Below, piece by piece: positions 32,414 through 35,524 of a stretch of 35,524 bases of DNA. Below the pieces are notes generated by a model, which was not told the DNA's origin, did no database searches, and worked only from the letters and a program-made list of their open reading frames with translations. Positions within the stretch are counted from its first letter, which is position 1; each line of letters starts with the position of its first letter. Position numbers and translations under genes: made by a program. Source of the stretch: Fimbriiglobus sp. (lineage in GTDB: Bacteria > Planctomycetota > Planctomycetia > Gemmatales > Gemmataceae). Location of the stretch: the NCBI GenBank assembly GCA_025351325.1, contig JANXWE010000206.1, positions 1 through 35,524 of the forward strand, in the 5' to 3' direction.

Positions 32414-32670
32414 GCGTCCCCTCCCAATCTGAGATTATGCCTTTCCACCAACCGGAGAAGCTGGCGAACTTGATACGCTTTGGCCTGCCCGCCGACTTCT
32501 TGAAGATTGAGCAACTCGACGATTTCCGGGTGAATGAACAAGTGATGACTTCCAGTAACGCGGGCCAACCGGAATCCGAAGGCCTCCGCCAAACGGCGAA
32601 CGTCATCGAAACGGGCGTTGGCGGGCGAAGCCAGCAATTTCTTGAGCATTTTCCTGGCATTCACGCGCAC
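32410..32670 (-). CDS. HicA-like toxin (mRNA interferase family)
   Basis: An 86-residue basic protein of the HicA/YcfA type: the alpha/beta dsRNA-binding-like fold with VRRLAEAFGFRLARVTGSHHLFIHP, where the GSHH segment carries the catalytic His, and the end AYQVRQLLRLVERHNL. HicA cleaves mRNA in the cytoplasm. The likely start is GTG 32670, 12 bases after the moxR stop; GTG 32664 and ATG 32649 are in-frame alternatives. It overlaps the hicB-like gene by 4 bases, with toxin first as in many hicAB loci. The catalytic His appears intact, so an active toxin is plausible. Lying between moxR and the DUF58 gene, it would share their transcript. Confidence 0.85.
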   Translation of the reverse strand: MRVNARKMLKKLLASPANARFDDVRRLAEAFGFRLARVTGSHHLFIHPEIVELLNLQEVGGQAKAYQVRQLLRLVERHNLRLGGDA

Positions 32671-32682
32671 CCCAATCCCGGA

Positions 32683-33690
32683 TTACGCCGTCACCGCCGA
32701 TGCTGCACTCCGCACCAATCGTCGGATCACTTCGTCGACCGTGATTCCTTCGCTCTGGGCCGAGAAGTTCAGAATCAACCGGTGCCGTAAGATCGGCGTG
32801 GCCACGGCGACAACGTCGTCTCCAGAAACATGGTTCGAGCCGCGAAGCACGGCGTGGGCTTTCGCTGCAAGGATCAAGTTCATGCTGGCCCGCGGGCCGG
32901 CGCCCCACGTCAACCACTTCGTGGCGAAGTCGGCACCTTCGGGAGTGCCCGGACGACTCAATCGGGTGATTCGCTTGGCGAAGTGGAACACTTTGTCCGA
33001 CACCGGAACCCGGCGAACGACATGTTGCAACCCGATGATGTCCTCAGCGTTCAGCACCGGATTGATCTTGGCCTTCGTGTCCGACGTGCCGAGACGCATG
33101 ATCTGCTCTTCTTCCTCGTCGGTCGGGTAATCGACCTTGATGAGAAACAAAAAGCGGTCGAGCTGGGCTTCGGGCAGGGGGTAAGTTCCTTCTTGCTCGA
33201 TCGGGTTCTGGGTGGCGAGCACGAAGAACGGATCACGCATCGGGTAGTCAACGCCGCCGATGGAGCACTTGCGTTCCTGCATCGCTTCGAGCAGGGCTGC
33301 TTGCGTCTTTGGCGGCGTCCGGTTGATTTCGTCGGCAAGCACAATGTTGGCGAAGATCGGCCCAGGCAGGAACTTGAACATCCGCTGACGCGTGGCGGGA
33401 TCGTCCTGGATGACTTCGGAACCGGTGATGTCCGAAGGCATCAAGTCCGGGGTGAACTGAATTCGCTTGAAGCCGAGTTCGAGCGCTTGGGCCAGCGTCG
33501 AAACCATCAGCGTTTTGGCGAGCCCCGGGACACCCATCAGGAGAGCGTGGCTGCGGCAGAAGATCGCCATCAGCAATTCGTCCACGACCTTGTCTTGGCC
33601 GATGATGACTTTGCCGATTTCTTTTCGGAGTTTGGTGTGAGCATCCCGGACTTTTTGAATCAACTCAACGTCGTTATCGGCGGCGATCAT
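32683..33690 (-). CDS. MoxR-family AAA+ ATPase
   Basis: A 335-residue ATPase with Walker A GVPGLAKT (53-60), Walker B VLADE (117-121), the family stretch EINRTPPKTQAALLEAMQE, sensor 1 FVLATQNPIEQEGTYPLPEAQ with its Q-L-D-R-F-L, and the C-terminal lid (GADFATKWLTWGAGPRASMNLI). MoxR proteins act as chaperone-like ATPases that activate or assemble complexes together with VWA proteins. I chose ATG 33690; the frame extends to a TTG at 33732, which lacks support. It is the first gene of the train moxR, hicA, hicB, DUF58, lipoprotein, two VWA genes, DUF4175-like, coiled-coil, QW repeat. An inverted repeat overlapping a -10-like sequence lies 57-89 bases upstream of the start. All key ATPase residues are present. 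Confidence 0.95.
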   Translation of the reverse strand: MIAADNDVELIQKVRDAHTKLRKEIGKVIIGQDKVVDELLMAIFCRSHALLMGVPGLAKTLMVSTLAQALELGFKRIQFTPDLMPSDITGSEVIQDDPATRQRMFKFLPGPIFANIVLADEINRTPPKTQAALLEAMQERKCSIGGVDYPMRDPFFVLATQNPIEQEGTYPLPEAQLDRFLFLIKVDYPTDEEEEQIMRLGTSDTKAKINPVLNAEDIIGLQHVVRRVPVSDKVFHFAKRITRLSRPGTPEGADFATKWLTWGAGPRASMNLILAAKAHAVLRGSNHVSGDDVVAVATPILRHRLILNFSAQSEGITVDEVIRRLVRSAASAVTA

Positions 33691-33746
33691 GAGATGGTCT
33701 CGAATCCGAAATTTGGGCGGGTGGGAAGGCAAGCAATCAACAGCAA

Positions 33747-33779
33747 TCCGATAGCATTCTACACTTAAACGCTATCGGA
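33747..33779 (-). promoter_or_regulatory. Inverted repeat around a -10-like box upstream of moxR
   Basis: TCCGATAGC (33747-33755) and GCTATCGGA (33771-33779) are a perfect 9-base inverted repeat. On the minus strand the 15-base centre contains TAGAAT (33756-33761), a five-of-six match to a -10 box; no good -35 is seen at 16-18 bases. It could be an operator covering the moxR promoter, or a hairpin ending the sigma-factor transcript (no T tract follows). Confidence 0.4.
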
Positions 33780-33830
33780 CGGCCAGAGTTCCGTTACTTG
33801 TGAAAAATTCATGATCCATCAACAAAAATC

Positions 33831-35504
33831 TTACTCGTCTTTCTTTTCTTCTTTCGGCACCGGTGGTACCGCAAACATCCTGTTGATCGTGCGCCGATCC
33901 GTGGCGAAGCGGGCCACCACTGGCATATCCGGTTTGAGATCAGCCAGCGCGATGTCCTTCCCAACGAGTCGGAACTTCGCATCGGCAGTCACACTGAAAC
34001 TGAGATCCACATGCCGCTCGTCTCGGATCCCCGCGATTTTCACACTGAGGATCACCGTTTTGTTCGGCACATCCACCGATTTCACGACGGCGGGCAGGTC
34101 GTCCTTCGACCCTTCGGCGAGTACCCCGAGCACCGTCTTCTTATCGAGTGCGAATTCCACCTGCACTTTGGAACCGGCGGCCAAGTCTCCCAAGCCGACC
34201 GCCAGTCCTTCCAGTTCGATCTTCGCGTCGGCGGCCACGGGCAACGGCACTTCGAACTCGAAGCCGTTGTTCCCTTCCGTTTTGATAATCAAGATATTTT
34301 TCGCAGCGTCCGATCCCTTCACAATCGTGTCGAGTCTGGGCCAGAACGCCTCCAGTTGAAACGCTTTTTTTTCCACCCCTTTGAATGAAGCCCCCGCTCG
34401 CATTCCAACGGTCAACTCGCCGATTTTGACCGGCCGGCGGGCGACGACGATTTCCACCTTCGGCTCCAGTTCCACCGTCAAATCGAAGTTGTCATCCAAG
34501 GTGATCACCAGTTTGTTTCCGTTGCCATCCACCGACTTGATCACCCCTTCGCGGCGATCAATTTTCACTTCATCTTCCGTCCGTGTTTCTTTAAAGATCG
34601 GCGATTCATCGACTGTATTCGCTCGCGGAGCGTTCGGGGCCACGGTTGTAGGCTGTTGAGCTTGCGTCGACTGGAAGGCGACCCCGGCGGTGAAGAATCC
34701 GCCCACGAGGGTCATCGAGAACAGAGCAATCCATTGAAATTTCGTTCGAACCATGGTGGCAAGTACCTCTTGAGTGAGTGTGAATGCGGGAGCAGAAACG
34801 ACAGTCGACCAAGTTCCATTCGAAACGGCGCCGATGCCTTGAGCCAAGGTCGTTTTCAATACTGTTGAGAGTGCGGTGGACTTCGTTGCGGTGAGGGCAA
34901 TCGCCAGGGCTGAAAGACTGAGGGCCACGCCGCGCTGTGTCAGTCGTTCCCGCAATTTTTCACGCCCCCGGTGGAGCCGACCGCGCAGTTGACCTTCGCT
35001 GATGCCCAATTCCTTGGCCGCGTCGTCCACCGTGTGCCCTTGCAAATGACACAGCACGATGGCATCGCGGTAAGCGGTCGGGAGGTTGCGCAGTTCCTCA
35101 TCGAGAATACCAGACAGTACCGACGCGGCGGGTTGCTGGGGCTGAACCGGCTCCACGCCATCGGGGAGCGGGCGAAGCGGCTGACGCACCAGCTTGACCA
35201 ATGCTTTGCGACAGACGTTTTGCGAAACCATGTAGAGCCAGCCGCCGAGGGAATCCTGCCAACGCACCGCTCCGGCTTTCTTGGCCAAGATGAAGAACGT
35301 AGCCTGGAAGGCATCGTCGGCAGCGTGGGTGTCGCGCAACACCCGACGACAAGCCCCGAGCACCATGGCACCGTGGCGATCCACGATCGCGGCAAATGCG
35401 GCTTCGTCTCGGCTCCGGTGGAAGCGAGCGATCAATTCCCGATCCGTCGCCGGATCGGCGTAGGGTTTTCCCAATCGGGCGAACTGGTTCACGAGCGACG
35501 ACAC
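33831..35504 (-). CDS. ECF sigma factor fused to a membrane helix and three exported beta repeats
   Basis: A 557-residue fusion. Residues about 25-100 are sigma region 2 (DEAAFAAIVDRHGAMVLGACRR, DDAFQATFFILAKKA) and about 132-190 region 4 (LRNLPTAYRDAIVLCHLQG, then the DDAAKELGISEGQLRGRLHRGREKL helix-turn-helix). A weakly hydrophobic stretch (192-250) precedes a clear membrane helix (about 258-277: WIALFSMTLVGGFFTAGVAF). The rest is likely exported and made of three similar beta-rich units (about 318-385, 390-462 and 468-545), each with a V-x-S-V-D/N-K-x-V-I-type start and an L-x-x-L-K/A-x-G/D-x-x-V-type end. This suggests a sigma factor that senses the envelope directly. GTG 35504 has GGAG 6 bases upstream; the frame is open to the window edge, so an earlier start is possible. 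The MoxR operon follows after 140 bases. Confidence 0.85.
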   Translation of the reverse strand: MSSLVNQFARLGKPYADPATDRELIARFHRSRDEAAFAAIVDRHGAMVLGACRRVLRDTHAADDAFQATFFILAKKAGAVRWQDSLGGWLYMVSQNVCRKALVKLVRQPLRPLPDGVEPVQPQQPAASVLSGILDEELRNLPTAYRDAIVLCHLQGHTVDDAAKELGISEGQLRGRLHRGREKLRERLTQRGVALSLSALAIALTATKSTALSTVLKTTLAQGIGAVSNGTWSTVVSAPAFTLTQEVLATMVRTKFQWIALFSMTLVGGFFTAGVAFQSTQAQQPTTVAPNAPRANTVDESPIFKETRTEDEVKIDRREGVIKSVDGNGNKLVITLDDNFDLTVELEPKVEIVVARRPVKIGELTVGMRAGASFKGVEKKAFQLEAFWPRLDTIVKGSDAAKNILIIKTEGNNGFEFEVPLPVAADAKIELEGLAVGLGDLAAGSKVQVEFALDKKTVLGVLAEGSKDDLPAVVKSVDVPNKTVILSVKIAGIRDERHVDLSFSVTADAKFRLVGKDIALADLKPDMPVVARFATDRRTINRMFAVPPVPKEEKKDE

Positions 35505-35524
35505 GAGCGACTCCGTTGGCGTTC

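Noticed and set aside
32193-32660. N-terminal extension of the DUF58 frame
   Set aside because: It only shadows the HicA/HicB-like genes; DUF58 similarity begins after ATG 32192.

Overview
The window looks like the chromosome of a planctomycete, most likely a member of the Gemmataceae. This rests on features seen in the sequence: a DUF1559 pseudopilin-like protein, an exported heme peroxidase with an N-terminal LEDRTVPA motif, an ECF sigma factor fused to a membrane anchor and exported domain, and a large MoxR/DUF58/VWA operon of the planctomycete type. The family-level assignment is inference.

Layout. At 1-1872 are the start of a leftward exported protein, a small secreted protein and a DUF1559 protein. 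At 1977-5028 is a rightward translation cluster, rpsB-tsf-rpsT, followed by a GmhB-like phosphatase. A 1256-residue glycosyltransferase-like protein with three GT-B-like modules (4949-8719, minus) converges on and overlaps it. At 8920-12971 (minus) are a secreted animal-type heme peroxidase, an OmpR-type response regulator and a histidine kinase that has lost much of its ATP-binding domain. The spacer at 12972-13642 carries a nested palindromic element between two promoter-like direct repeats. It is followed by an apparently AT-richer accessory patch: a TIGR02391/Ymh-like protein with a HEPN-like motif overlapping an ankyrin-repeat gene. Then come an NTF2-like protein, a DUF6624 protein, tRNA-Asp, a membrane-tethered helix-turn-helix protein with acidic repeats, ArfB and a GT39-like membrane glycosyltransferase.

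The last third (20283-33690, minus) is one tightly packed gene train: MoxR ATPase, HicA-like toxin, HicB-like antitoxin, DUF58 protein, a 49-residue lipoprotein, a BatA-like VWA protein, a second VWA membrane protein, a DUF4175-like membrane protein, a giant secreted coiled-coil protein and a secreted protein with prenyltransferase/squalene-cyclase-like QW repeats. Most junctions overlap or lie within about 40 bases. A membrane-anchored ECF sigma factor (33831-35504) lies just upstream. The likely picture is an envelope-associated, AAA+/VWA-driven assembly or chaperone system. The embedded HicAB pair, the small lipoprotein and the very long coiled-coil partner are its least expected parts.

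The most unusual observations are the HicAB pair inside the MoxR operon, the kinase with a missing G1/F region and an out-of-frame G2 remnant, the HTH-acidic-repeat-membrane protein, the sigma factor with three repeated exported domains, and the palindromic element near 13.3 kb. All functional statements come from reading motifs; no database search was run.
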